A program made the translations under genes and the position numbers. Below the pieces are notes generated by a model, which did not search any database, was not told the origin of the DNA, and saw only the letters and a program-made list of their open reading frames with translations. From Blattamonas nauphoetae (lineage: Eukaryota; Preaxostyla; Oxymonadida), in NCBI GenBank assembly GCA_033064195.1, contig JARBJD010000087.1, forward strand, positions 1 to 64,000: a stretch of DNA of 64,000 nucleotides, given 5' to 3'. This document shows positions 25,601-37,624 of this stretch, one piece after another; the first letter of the stretch is position 1; each line of letters starts with the position of its first letter.

Positions 25601-28600
25601 AAACAGAAGCAGACAATTCTCTTTCATCCGCTCAGTCCACCGCCGCTGCTGGAAACCGAAGCAAAACACCTCAACTCGCACTTGACGAAGAGAACCAGAA
25701 TCATGGGATCTATACTCAGAGCGTGACAATCGCCCACACTTCGGAAGAAGACGCACAAATCGCGAAGGACCTGGCCGACGCTGGAGTGTCGATCACAGCC
25801 AATCCGGACCAGATTCGGAACCCACACCAGAACACTCACATCCACTTCACTCATTTTCCACCAGGTGCGGTCTGTGTCTTTGCGACGGATCTGCCTCAGA
25901 TGACGCGAATGGCTCTGAAACAGCTCCAACCGACCGTTCATTCAGCAATCACTGCTCTCGAACACCAAAAGAGTTCTTACAATGCCACTCCCAAGTCGCT
26001 TCTTCGCTCAGCCTCGTCTGGCATTCTCCAAACCTTCCCAGACATGAAGCAGATCAACGAGATGGAAGAAGAAGAGAAGGAGCAAGTCAATGTTCTCTTC
26101 GCTCTCAAACCAAAATCTCTCTTCACTCCTGTCTGCACCAACCACGACGAGCCAATGTCAGTGGCCCCTGATGGCTGCTTCCGAATCGACGAGCTCGCCC
26201 CAGTCTTCGAAACACTGACTCTTCTGGACTTCCAGTGGATGCTGTTCTCATGCGACGAGGAAGAGAAAGACTTTACGAGCGGGAAGAGAGGCACGTATGG
26301 ATTGGACGGTGTGGGGCAGATTGTCTATGCCGGTTTTGCAGGTCCAGCCATTCTGTTGGAGAGGATCGCCAACACAAACGATCTTGGACACCCACTTCTG
26401 GACAACCTGAGAAAGGGGAACTGGCTGATTGATTTTCTGATGGACCGGCTGAAAGAGGAGGAAGACACACCCAGAGGAGGCAACGGAAGAACCAGAAAAG
26501 AGCGTTTCGCGCCTCTCGTCAGACTCCTCGAACCAAAATTCAATCTCATCAAGAACGCCCTCCCTCGCTATCTCGTCCCACGCTACTTCGACGAGATTGT
26601 TCGTCCACTTGTCCGATTCAGCATTTCGTGGATCATCAACAAGCTCATGCCCGGCATCCACCCCCTCCTCGCTCAATCAACACTTGCGAGGAAGTTGATG
26701 ATGTCTTCTGTGCAGCTGATTGCGTCGCTGCCTCACACTCCTTTTCTCGAACTTGCACACCGAATCGACGACCAGAAATCACAACACACTTTGCTGTTCA
26801 AGAACATTGCCAAGCAATCGCTGGCATGGGTTGACAAAACGAGAACAGAACCCAACGCCAACGAGCTCTTCTACCCGACACTCCCCAACTCCATCTCTCC
26901 GTCATTCTCAGCCGGTCTCCCGTTCTTCTCACACGGCTTCATGCGAACATGGGGGCGAGACGCGATGATTGCTGTTCGTGGCCTCCTCCTTCACACCAAC
27001 CGACTCGCCGAAGCGACGTATCTGATCAGAGGATTCGGATCAGTCATGCGACATGGACTGATTCCGAACTTGATGGGTGGCGGCGACTCACCTCGATACA
27101 ACTCGAGAGATGCTGTGTGGTGGTGGGGGGTGTCGGTGGAAGACATGTGCACGACGCTTCTCAAATCGAACACTGTCCACTTTCCTGTTGTGAGGAAGAA
27201 GGACGGGAAGCTGTGGATGTTTGAAGCGAAGAGAGGAGGCGGAGAGTGGAGAGAGATCGACGCCTTCCCATTCGACCTCGAAGCTGTCAAACAGTTCCTC
27301 CTTCAGCCGTTCCCTCGTGCTTTCGACGGCTTCTCCCTCCCCGACGACGTCCCAACGCCTCAGCCACCCTACCCATCTTCCACAAAGGCGAGAGGCGACA
27401 CCTGCCTGCTGTCCCTTCTGGAGGAAGCCATCCACGCACATGGGTATGGAATCCACTTCCGAGAGCTGAATGCCGGAACAAAGATTGACGAAAAGATGCA
27501 GTCTGAAGGCTTCAACATTGACATCGCGTTTGACGGAAACACAGGTTTCTTATTCGGCGGCAACAAACTGAACTGTGGGACGTGGTGTGATAAAATGGGA
27601 GACAGTGCGAAGGCCGGAAACAGGGGCATTCCAGCCACCCCTCGCGATGGGTGCCCAGTCGAGATCATCGGCATGCTGAAGAGCTCTCTTCGCTTCCTGA
27701 CGACTCTGCAGACACTCGGCATCGCGGCCGAACAGCCTGTCGTTGTGTCTGACTACTCACACACTCTCAAACAGCGTTTCAACCGACAACCGATCAAGTC
27801 TGTTGCTCCCAACACTCCTTCCTTCGATTTCCTCAAAGTCAGAGATTATTCCATCCCCGACAGAGACTTCAAACCGGAACTGTTCGCTCTCACGTACGAA
27901 GAATGGGACGAAATGATTGAAGAGAATTTTGATCGCTATTACTACATCCCGACAGAAGATGAGATGCGACAAACAAGAGAGAAGTCAGACGCTCCGATCC
28001 TTCGACAGCGACAGTTTGTGTTCGACATGCACACGGAGGATGTCACGACCAGAGGGCATTTCAAGGATGTGTTGGGATGCCACACAGACTCGTGGGACTA
28101 TCAACTCCGACCAAATCAGTGCATTGCCATGACATCCGCGCCTGAACTGTTCATTCCAAACATCAACACTCCCAATCATCCAACAACCCCATCCCCACTC
28201 GTTGCTCTCCGTGCCCAGCATGTCCACAACGCTCTGGATGTCATCAACGACGTGCTGAAGACCGACCACAGCATCGGAATCGCCACACTCGACCCGTCCG
28301 ACTGGAACTACAGACCATACTACGACCAAGCGGACACACACGACTTTGCGACGAGTGCTGGATTCTGCTACCACAACGGGCCTGAATGGGTGTGGCCCGC
28401 TGGATACTTCTTCCGAGCGCTGATCATCCACAACCATCTTCCATCCAAGCCTCGTGCCTTGTCTGACAATCCGGATTTTGTTCTCAACAAAGTTGGGCTG
28501 TACACGATTAAGCAGGAGATCGACCGCAACCCCTGGCTGTCACTGCCCGAACTGACTCAGGTGAACGGTGGATTCTGCCCTGCATCGTGCCAATCTCAGG

Positions 28601-28656
28601 CCTGGTCAACGTCCTGTACATTGGCTGCTCTGTATGATGCTGCGATTCTGAGGTAA
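22632..28656 (+). CDS. AGL: Glycogen debranching enzyme (bifunctional)
   Basis: Cytosolic glycogen breakdown: moves maltosyl/maltotriosyl units off branches (4-alpha-glucanotransferase) and hydrolyses the remaining alpha-1,6 glucose. Exons 22632-22944, 22990-23461, 23502-23716, 23750-23997, 24049-28656 (introns of 45, 40, 33 and 51 nt) give 1951 residues. The N-terminal transferase has SLVDLILNHTALDTPW, then NSPHLRMAYEVD across intron 2, the catalytic Asp region HGIRLDNAHST (~residue 614) and FMFAELFTNSEDTD. The C-terminal GH133 glucosidase has HGFMRTWGRDAMI (~1380), NLMGGGDSPRYNSRDAVWWW and NGPEWVWPAGYFF near the end. Animal and yeast enzymes are about 1500 residues. Part of the excess is a Gln/Glu/Lys/Ser-rich insertion around 910-965, probably a disordered surface loop. 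Confidence 0.95.
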
Positions 28657-28924
28657 TTCACAGCGAATAGACACTCCGTCAATCTTTTTTCATTAGTATT
28701 TCGTTCGATTTGTGATTTCTTCGTTCTTTGTTTCATCGGTTGAATAAGTCTGGGTTTATCGATGTCCTGTCGAGTTCCATTCTCAATTTGGGATGTATTC
28801 GAGAGAAATATAGTTTCTGAATGGTGTTCCGATAGGAAAATCATCGCGAAAGTTGGATTTGACCGAACATTTCAAAATGAAGGGTGGATCAAATCACGTT
28901 CGCTGAGACTGGTTTGATTCATTG

Positions 28925-29959
28925 ATGACGTCCTTCCCGTTTGATCCATCGTTTCTTCCCTCCGATCCCGCTCTGATCTTCCTCTCAATCAATCCAGAGA
29001 CGGTTGATTGGGACAAGAATCAAACACCAATCTTCCAGTCAATTCTCAAGTATCTGGAATTCAATTGCCCTGATGGAAGAACACTCACCAAAATATCCTC
29101 AATTTTGTCGGCTCTTCATTCTCACATCAACCAAACAGATGATCCCAAACCAATCACATTCGATCATCTCACGTTGACTGTTGAAGGAGTCGACACTTTT
29201 GTCACTGTAATCCTCTCACTTCTGGCAACCGGGAATGTAGATGTGCGTTTGGTCGTGTTTCTGTTCTTGGAACACACAATTTATGAAGCGATTCGCTCAC
29301 TCCGACTCTCGTTTGTGGAAACTGGGTTCTTCACTCGTCTTTCAACGGCCATCCAACAGCAGGACATTCGCTGTGATGCTGATTTTGGGCGATGTCTGGT
29401 TTCGATCGTATCGGATTGCCTGCAGCCAGCGAACTTTCACTTCTACCTGAAACGGTCGCACGAAGAAACGTATCTGCTTCCGACGATCCATCAGACGATC
29501 TTTGACGAGGTGGTGAAGCCGATGTCGGGATTTGTGGAGAGTGTCTGTCAGCACAGATATGATTTCGACGATACGCTCATCTCGACAGGTTGTCTCTCGA
29601 CTCTCTTCCGGACACTGATCCACCTCTCACCGTTGTACACTCCGACGATGGATTTCGTGGTTTCTTCATCGATCATTCTGGCATTCACATCGTGTGTTGT
29701 GTTTTTTGAGGACGATGACTTTGTGGCATCATTCTATCGTGATCTGGACTTTTGGATGCATCGATGGAAGAGGAACGGCGATGACAGTGTGCGAAGGAGA
29801 GGGCGAGAAGTGCTGAATAGACTGAAGGAGGAAGGGATCTCGGACGAGCTGGAGTTGCATTATCGGATGCGAGATGATCCGCCGTGGAACAAATACAAGC
29901 CGATTGCCTTTGCGAGTAGGACAATCGACGAGTTGGGTGGAAATATGGACTATTGGTGA
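28925..29959 (+). CDS. Hypothetical protein, lineage-specific family
   Basis: Single-exon frame of 344 residues, taking the ATG at 28925 (the frame opens at a TTG just before). It appears mostly alpha-helical and armadillo/HEAT-like, with no catalytic motif. Stretches such as LLATGNVDVRLVVFLFL, LSPLYTPTMDFVV, CVVFFEDDD and LNRLKEEGI resemble from memory a large family of uncharacterised proteins in Blattamonas nauphoetae. I cannot check this here. It sits 268 bp after the debranching gene on the same strand. Function unknown. Confidence 0.75.
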   Translation: MTSFPFDPSFLPSDPALIFLSINPETVDWDKNQTPIFQSILKYLEFNCPDGRTLTKISSILSALHSHINQTDDPKPITFDHLTLTVEGVDTFVTVILSLLATGNVDVRLVVFLFLEHTIYEAIRSLRLSFVETGFFTRLSTAIQQQDIRCDADFGRCLVSIVSDCLQPANFHFYLKRSHEETYLLPTIHQTIFDEVVKPMSGFVESVCQHRYDFDDTLISTGCLSTLFRTLIHLSPLYTPTMDFVVSSSIILAFTSCVVFFEDDDFVASFYRDLDFWMHRWKRNGDDSVRRRGREVLNRLKEEGISDELELHYRMRDDPPWNKYKPIAFASRTIDELGGNMDYW

Positions 29960-30164
29960 TTGGACTCCTTCATTTTCCTTGTTTCTCCTTCACGACATTT
30001 TTATGCCATCTTTGGAATATTCACTCTCTTTTCCAAATCCTCATCCGAGAAACAGAGTGAATGAAGAGTGCGATGATAGGAAACTCGTCCATTTCTCTTC
30101 TCGAATGGTCCCATTCTTGTTTGAATTACAAATCCTATCAAGAAGCAAATTTCATAGGGAGCAA

Positions 30165-33104
30165 ATGAACACTCATCTACTGGACTTAGAGTCCTTTTTC
30201 TCAACGAAAGGAGTTCTTGTATTCTTTTCCTATTGTTATTTATTATCGTTCAAAAAGTCTTTTCTGTCAGACTCGATATCTGAGAAATCTTCTGTCATTC
30301 CACTGTCCAGTGATACAAATCCTACCTATCTTGAAGATTATTATTCATTGATGTTACGTAAAGAGCGACAAGAGTCATTTAGGTCCTTTCTTTTTCTTTC
30401 TCACCAAGAACATCTCCAATCTGTCACTTGTGACTTCCCTATTTCCCCCAACAGAAACACACTTGAAATTGCCAACTCCCAAGTTGAATTGTCAAAATCT
30501 GTTACTTCCAAAGTTAATTCGTGCACCCAGTCACTACATGCAATTGAGGCCGACTCAATCACATTACAAGACTTAGCTGGTGATAAACTCCAAACATTGC
30601 AAGTTCTATACTCCAAAAAAGTTTGTTTTTTTGTGTTCTATGAGTTTTTAGGCAGCTGAACAAGCCTCCCTAACAGAATTCGAGTCACTATTCTCCCCAT
30701 TCCAGGAATTTGAACGACTTCGACCTTTTGTCACATCTCAATCGTTCGGAGTCCATTCTCCGGACTATGTGTCTGTGATAGAACGCCTTGACGCCGCAAT
30801 CATGTTCATCCGAAAACATCCAGATTTCAGCATCTCAACGCAGGCTCTCTCTGATCTCTACTCGTTACAATCCAGTGTTTTGAGTTTCTCTCGAGATTTA
30901 GTAACACAACCTATCCGGGAATACCATACGACCTCGTTTGAAGAACTGAAGGTATGTGCGCCTTCTCTCTCACGTTCAAGGCAACAACGGATCCAACCGA
31001 TGTGTCGATGATACTCATCTTCAACACACAATCGTTTGCACAAAAGCTTAAAGCAAGCATTACTCTGATTGAATCACATTGCTACAATGTCCAGTCTGTC
31101 ATCATCTGTTTTACATTCATTCAGAGTTGTACCACTTTGGACGGATTGTGTGACTGTTTTTTGCCAGTCTCGCCTCCCACTGCTCAGTTATCTTGCACAG
31201 CGACAATCTCGAAAGACGAACACGCTCAGCCTGTCGGAGAAGGTCTGTCCCGCACTCCCTTTTATTCTGTCAGCTTCGCTCGATGTGTTACTTCTTCTCT
31301 CGTCTGATCGAAGACGAAGTGACTCTCTTCTTCACCTTCTTCTCAGTGATGCTCCCCGCAGAAACAGCATCACCTCAACCGATTGGGCAGGTCAGCAAGG
31401 AATCGTCGCACGCTGACACTGTCTCCGTCCACTCCTCGCAGACAGAAGCAACAAACTACACAAAACTCAAACTCCGCAACGTCTCCTCACGACGAGCGAT
31501 CACAGCGGTTCCTCTCCTTCCTCTTTCGAAGGTCGAGCAGAACTACCAAAACGAAGCTCGGCAGGATGACGCGTCGGAGACAGTGTCGGTCATGACGAGC
31601 CAAGCCCCGTCGTTCGGTGCCTCTCCAACCATCACGTGCCTCTCAACAGACATTCTGCCTCCTCCCTTCTCTGCAATGTTGAACAGTCTTGTCCAACAAT
31701 CAACCACACTCTTCAGAACTCTCTTCGCCCAACTTGAAAGTCCACCATCACTCGCAGACGGAATTGCGGAGCTGCAGAAGCACATTGCTCGTCTTTCGTC
31801 TCCACAACAGAACCAGCAGCCCCCTCTCCCGATCAACCACCTCGTCTATCAGCATCTCCTCACTCTCGCCTATGCCCCACTTGTCAACGGACTCACTTCC
31901 ATCGCCTCCGACCTCTCCGAGCGATTCTTGAAGACGTCGCGCTCGTTCATCAAAACTCAGTTTGCTTCCGCAAAGTCAGCACAAAGTCTTCTCCGGCAGA
32001 AACCACAGTCTCTTCTAGGAAATGAAGAGTCCAACGAAGTCGACACCACCAGCAACGAAACAATGTCAGTCACAGCTGAGTCTGTCTCGCTATCTGATCA
32101 CTCGGAATCATCCACGCAACAAGGACAGACACAGCAGCCCACTCGCTTGGGGAAAATGTTCAGATCGCCAATTGCATTGACTGGACGATTGTTTGGACGG
32201 GGAAAGGCCGCGTCGAATGAGCCCAAAGAATGTGCAATCGCAGCAACGTACCAACCATTCTTGTCGATCCTTTGCTCACTCTTCAATGCATACACGATGA
32301 CCACGAAGGATGAATTCTCGCGGATCGCAGTCGAAACTGTCCGTGACCTCCACACGACACTCCACTCTGCCTCCCGCACAGTTGGGAATGCACTCGGGGC
32401 TTTCGAAGGACATATCTTTTCTCTCTCTGCTCAACTGCTCTTCTCGTCGTTCTTCACTTCACTCCATCACTCACAGTCGTCTTGGACGTTCGACCAATTC
32501 GTTCGGAAGTGTCTTTGGTCAGACGATGGACTCTTCTCCGTCACATCCACCAGACTCCTTCACTCCTTCTGTGTCCAACGGCAGTCAGAGCCGCTTTTGG
32601 TCACTCTTCAGAATGAGGCCGTCCAGACGTATTCGCTCTTCCTCTCAGCCTCTCTCCACCACATCCTCGTCCCCTTCCTCTCGTTCGCCCCGCCTCTCTC
32701 TTCGGACATCGATGCTTTCACTGCTCATCCTGTCCCTGGCATGGCTCTCCCAACGGACTCCAATGCCCTCATCGGCGCCATCACTTCGACGTACCAAACA
32801 TTCTTCGCCAGTTACGAGTTCAAACACACCAAACGTTTCATGACGCAGCTCAGCCAGAACGCGATCTGTTTGCTTCTTCTTTGCTTCATCTTGTTCAGCC
32901 CTTTTTGGATCAAAGCACGAGCAGTTCACGGAGGACGCTGTGAAGACACTCAACGACGTTGAAGCTGCAGTGAACAGGCAGTGCGACGCTCCACACTCTC
33001 CACTCTTCTATTTCTGCACTTTTCCGCTTCGGGAGTTCTTCTCGTCTCTCGTCTCGCTCATGCGGAGCACCATCCTGGGTGCCTCTACTACAACTCCGGT
33101 TTGA
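30165..33104 (+). CDS. COG3: Conserved oligomeric Golgi complex subunit 3 (COG3/Sec34)
   Basis: COG3 belongs to lobe A of the COG tether that captures retrograde vesicles at the Golgi. Exons 30165-30620, 30652-30951, 30981-31093, 31125-31242, 31274-32867, 32899-33104 sum to 928 residues, and every junction keeps frame. Four of the five introns are exactly 31 nt, the other 29. Family signs are the N-terminal coiled coil with FESLFSPFQEFERL, then VIERLDAAIMFIRKHPDFS, DCVTVFCQSRLPLL, and RSMCYFFSRLIEDEVTLFFTFF directly across intron 4. The C-terminal half has a Ser/Thr-rich insertion around the region corresponding to 32000-32200 and YQPFLSILCSLFNAY. Length slightly exceeds the human protein (828). 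The start ATG is the first that fits; an extra intron near 30200 cannot be excluded. Confidence 0.78.
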
Positions 33105-33578
33105 ATTGCACTCCAAATGTAATCATCACGAACATAAACAAATCTCTGACATGCTCAAAGTCGGCAACTCTTTACACAAGTGATGCCGGTCCTGAGATGC
33201 GTTGGCGATCGGAGGTCTCCTCTTGCGATACACTCAGAATGTCTGGCAAATCACTGAGGAATATTTGAGTCAACTTTAGGAGAGATATTTCATCTGCCTT
33301 CTTCTCAACAAATGCCCTCCTTACAGTCCATCAGAAGCAGACAGTTACCAGTGATGTTGTCACAACATGGATTTTTTGCTCATTTCTCTGTATTGACCCT
33401 TTTGTTCACTTTTGAAAAGAAAAGGCTTCCTCAGTGAGAAGATCAATTGTTGGTGGGTTGGAATTAGGAGGCCATTCAGGCTGGAGTTGTCATCAATGGG
33501 AACAATCCCCGAGACAATACTCACAGCAGCACGCGTAGGATGTTCAGTAACAACTGTACCTGACGAGGAGACTGATAA
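33105..33578. other. Convergent intergenic region
   Basis: 3' ends of COG3 (plus) and the proline-rich gene (minus) face each other here. No RNA, repeat or further gene seen. Confidence 0.45.
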
Positions 33579-34963
33579 TCACTCAGGCTCGACTTGTTCC
33601 TTTCTCCTTTTAATGAATTTTAACTGTCCAGGCTCTTTTTCGGTCACTTGTGTGGTGTAAACCGCCGGAGAAGGGGGATCCTTTGGGGGGACCGGAGGGG
33701 GAGGCGGGCGGTTGAGCGGGATGTGGGTGATGATTGTGGGAGGAGGCGGAGGAGGGAGAGGAGGTGGGACACGAGGCACTTGTCGCTTTTTATATGCTTC
33801 CTCTTTGTCCACAAGCTCTTCAATATTAACAGTGTCATAGGCCGGTGGTTTTGGTCGGTTCTGAATGGCAGAATCGATGATATTGAACAGGTCTGGGTCC
33901 AAGCTGAGGTTGTCGTCGCGTTCGAGGAGATCGCGGGCGAGTTGCCAGTTGTGCAATTCGTTGAAGAAGACTTGGAAGACCAAGACTTCGAGAAACCGGA
34001 GTGTATTCTTCCTCTTTGTGAGTTCGTCACGTTCGACAGTATTCCACGCAGGGAGTGTGGAAGCAACACTGACGAAGAGAACTGGGAAGATGCTCATCGT
34101 CTCTCGCGAGGCACAGCTCACAAACTGAGAGATTCCTTTCAGAGACTGCCTCAGGATCCTCTCCTCCTCGTTATTAGTTGATGTTCCTTTGAATGTGGTC
34201 AGAAATTCAAACTGGGTGGATTCTTTTATCCAATTTACGATGTCAGTTGCTCTTAATCTGGAAAAGTCATTAAAATTACGCATTTTTGGGTAGTCTGGAG
34301 CAGAATCCTGTTTTTGAGCATATTCGGAAACAGTCTAAAAACGAATAAAGTAGCAGATTGGGCAAACATGGAGAAGTTTGATGAGCGAGTGAATTCTCCG
34401 AAATTCGTCATATGACGTTCTGTTTGGAGTGCATTTGATTGAAAAATGTGTGTACAATTCATGCTCGATGATAGTTGATGATATATATTCTTCAATTTGT
34501 TGTCGTGATGGAGATTGCAGGTTATCAAAAACCTTCCACTCAATGGTGAGAATTTTCTCGAAAGTTGAGGCAGATGCGTCATGAGCGGGATATTTGAAGC
34601 GAATGAGAGATAGTGGGATTATACTCTTGACAAGAACTGGCATATATATCATGTAATTTTGCCATTGCGCATTTCTGCAAGATTGAATGGAAAATTGTGA
34701 AACCTTTGGGAAGATTCGCAAAGTTCAAGGAGTTGTATGATTTTTTTAAGATTTGTTGTGACATCGTTTACAGTTATTTGTTGTTTGTTCAGGCATGATT
34801 GGGTTAGCTCGTTGAGATCTTTCAAGAGTGGTTGAATGTCTTGATGCGACAATTTTTGGTGTGAGATGGGTGGAGGGTGTCCTGGAAAGAAATTGCCCGA
34901 AGACCGTCTGTTTTGGTGTGGGTATCCTGTTTGGGTTTGATACAAGATTGTCGATTGGTTCAT
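33579..34963 (-). CDS. Hypothetical protein with proline-rich tail
   Basis: Three exons (34963-34704, 34674-34368, 34334-33579; introns of 29 and 33 nt) give 440 residues with consistent phases. The first ~370 residues look helical. The tail has runs such as PPPLPPPPPP and RPPPPPVPPKDPP, typical of SH3-, WW- or profilin-binding segments. No catalytic motif or named domain is recognised. The donor sites GTTTCA and GTTTGC fit the pattern of neighbouring genes. It could be a cytoskeletal adaptor, but that is a guess from the tail only. Confidence 0.7.
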
Positions 34964-35101
34964 CTTGCTGACTGAGGGACGATCAACGATTTTCCTAGAA
35001 ATGAAGTATTAAATTCCTGAAACAAGCAAACACAACATCCATCATCAAATTAAAAAACATGTGGAAAACGAAGAATTGGGATTAAGGATAAGAACGCTGC
35101 T

Positions 35102-37404
35102 TCACAGCTTTTTGAGCCGAAGTTCTCCCTCCAACTGAGAAATGTGTTTTTTTGAATCTTCTAACTTTCGTGTGAGTGTATTAAGTTCAACTAAGAGTTT
35201 CCTATTCTCGTTTTCGACAGGTGTTAGGGAAGGGTCTGGGGAGAGGCCTGGTTGAGAGGCTGTGGTGGGGACCTCGTTTGTTTCATCAAAATGATTTAAA
35301 AAGGTGAGAACGTTTCTAGCCTGTTCGAATAGTGAAGAGAGACGTTCACCAATTCGATTCAGGACTGATTCAAGTTGGATTGTCGGTGGCAGTGCTTCCT
35401 CATCATCGTGTGTTTGATGTTCAACGACAGTACTCTTTCGTGAATCTTTCTGAAGCTTTTCAATTGGTGGACCATTGAATATACGTTGTTCTCCAGTCGT
35501 AGGGTCGATCAAAATGTGCTTCACTCGGATTGGTGAGCTTTCTTGACTTATCGCAATCTGTCTTTCATTTTCATACCACGTCACAAAATCTGTGACAAAA
35601 ACGTCGAGTTTTCGGGCTTGTTTCACAATTATGTAGAGATCTTCAGCAGAAATATGTTCCTCTGAAACAGTCAGGAACGATTCGTTTGTTGATCTCTCCG
35701 TCAATTGAAATTCGCTCTCCGCCGTGGCATCTCCTCGTTCTTTGCCATGAGACTTTGCTTCTTGTTCGGTTAAGATGTTGAGAGTTGTTTGAAGTCTGTT
35801 GTTGGTATCTCTGAGTTGTTCCATTTGTCGACGTGATTCATCCTCCTGTTTTTTCATTTCTTCTCGCAAAGCATCTTGCTTAGTAATGAAGTCTCGTTTA
35901 AGTTCATTCAATTCATTTTGGTGCTTTGAGGTGAGTTCTTTTACGTATGAGTCATGGTCTTCCTTAAGTTGAGAGACCAATGCATCATTGCTTGATATAT
36001 TCTCTCGTGGAGATTGTGCTTTATGTGTTTCTGCGATGGTAGTGGCTGTTTTCAGTTCTTTTTGAAGATTTTCATTCTCTTCCATGAGTCTAGAGTTCTC
36101 TTGTCTCATTTCCATATTTTCTTTTTGGAGATTACTCAATTCTCGCTGAGTTGATGTATGTTTTGAAGCATCCAGTTCGTCAGGAGTTGAGATGTTTTGA
36201 GAACTTTGTTGGAGAGCTGTCAATTCCTGCGTAATCTTATCGTTATCATCGTGACATTTGTGCAGGTCACGTTTTGCTCTCTCAAGTTCACGTTGAAGGA
36301 GAATTGTATCACGATAAATCTGTTGTTCCTGCTCATCGTTTTGTGAAGAAATCCGTCTCTGAAGTTCATCAATTGCCTCTTGGTGTCGTTGTTCTTCTTC
36401 ATGAAGATGATTCTGTAAGTGCTCATTCATAAGAATGAGTTCGTCGAGTTGTCGGGTCAAGTGATCAATTTCAATGTCACTTTTTGAGATGTGTTCGGCA
36501 TGTCTCTTTTTTTCTTTTTGTAACGTCAATATGTCACGTCTTAATGCGATATTTTCCTGTTCTGTTTGTTGTTTTTCAGTTTGAATTGTTTGAAGTTCAT
36601 TTTTCTCAATCTGGGAGAGTTGTGATTGGGTGAAAGTCGTTTTTGATTCGATTGACGACAAAGTCGACGCACCAGTCGATGAATAAGGGATTTGTTCAAG
36701 GGATATTGTTGTTGATAGAGGACTTAGTCCACTCAACGTTCTTTTCTGGAGGAATGCGAGTTGTGTTTGAAGTCGGACGCATTCAGAGCGATATTTGGAT
36801 ACTTCTCGCTTCAGCTGAGTATAAACAGACATGAAAGAACAGATACAGAAGAATCGGTAAGATGAAAAAGAATGAATGCTGGATCATCAAAAAATCAGAC
36901 TTGGTCATTTTCAACTTGTTCACGACGAAGATCATCAGACAGTTTTTGTTCACTTGATATAATTGCTTCCACATCAATTCCGCATCGTATCGAGTTTTCG
37001 TACAATTCAAACGATTGTCGAGAACGGTGTTCTTTTCCTCGTTGTGAGGAAATTGTTTCTTGTAAGAGGGTCGAATTCATTTGAAGATCATTTTCTGTCC
37101 GTGCTGCAAGTTCAGATTCGAGATTGGAGATGGTGAATTCATATTCTTTTCGCATTGTTTGGAGTTCATTCTCAAAACTTTGGCGCAATTCTCGATTAAG
37201 TTTTTCTGCATGCAGATGTGCATCGTTAAGTTGATCTTCGAGGTCAAGAATAATCTCTCGTTGTGTTTGAAGTGTAGAATTAAGACCTTCCGAGATGTGA
37301 GGTGGTGGATTGCGTGATTGGGGTGTTTGCGACGAGAAATGTGGAGAAAAAGCAGATGAATAAGTTGAAGTATTCCATTGTGTATGGTAGTTGCCACGAG
37401 ACAT
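35102..37404 (-). CDS. Coiled-coil protein, hypothetical
   Basis: Two exons (37404-36901 and 36814-35102) give 738 residues. The 86-nt intron uses GTCTGA and CTCAG and joins ENDQ to LKREVSKY in frame. After a ~45-residue Ser/Gln-rich head, most of the chain is heptad coiled coil rich in Glu, Gln, Lys and Leu. The C-terminal part holds a non-coil stretch near ARKLDVFVTDFVTWYENE and a final short coil. This is the architecture of a structural or centrosomal/cytoskeletal protein; no specific family recognised. It sits upstream of the proline-rich gene on the same strand with a 138-bp gap. Confidence 0.75.
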
Positions 37405-37624
37405 CTTCCCAACTTGTGGAAAAAATCAATGAACCACAATGCATTTTTGAAATCTTTCTCTCTCCACATGAATGCATCGCCGTGTTTCTCTCAATTATTT
37501 GCTTGCTTTGACATTGGAAATTTATGCAAAATTTAACGAGTATCTCTACACTTCAAGAATAAGGAGCCTGTCCATGTCTAACAAAAACATGGATAGAAGA
37601 TGAAGCAGTGCCTTTAAGAGTATT

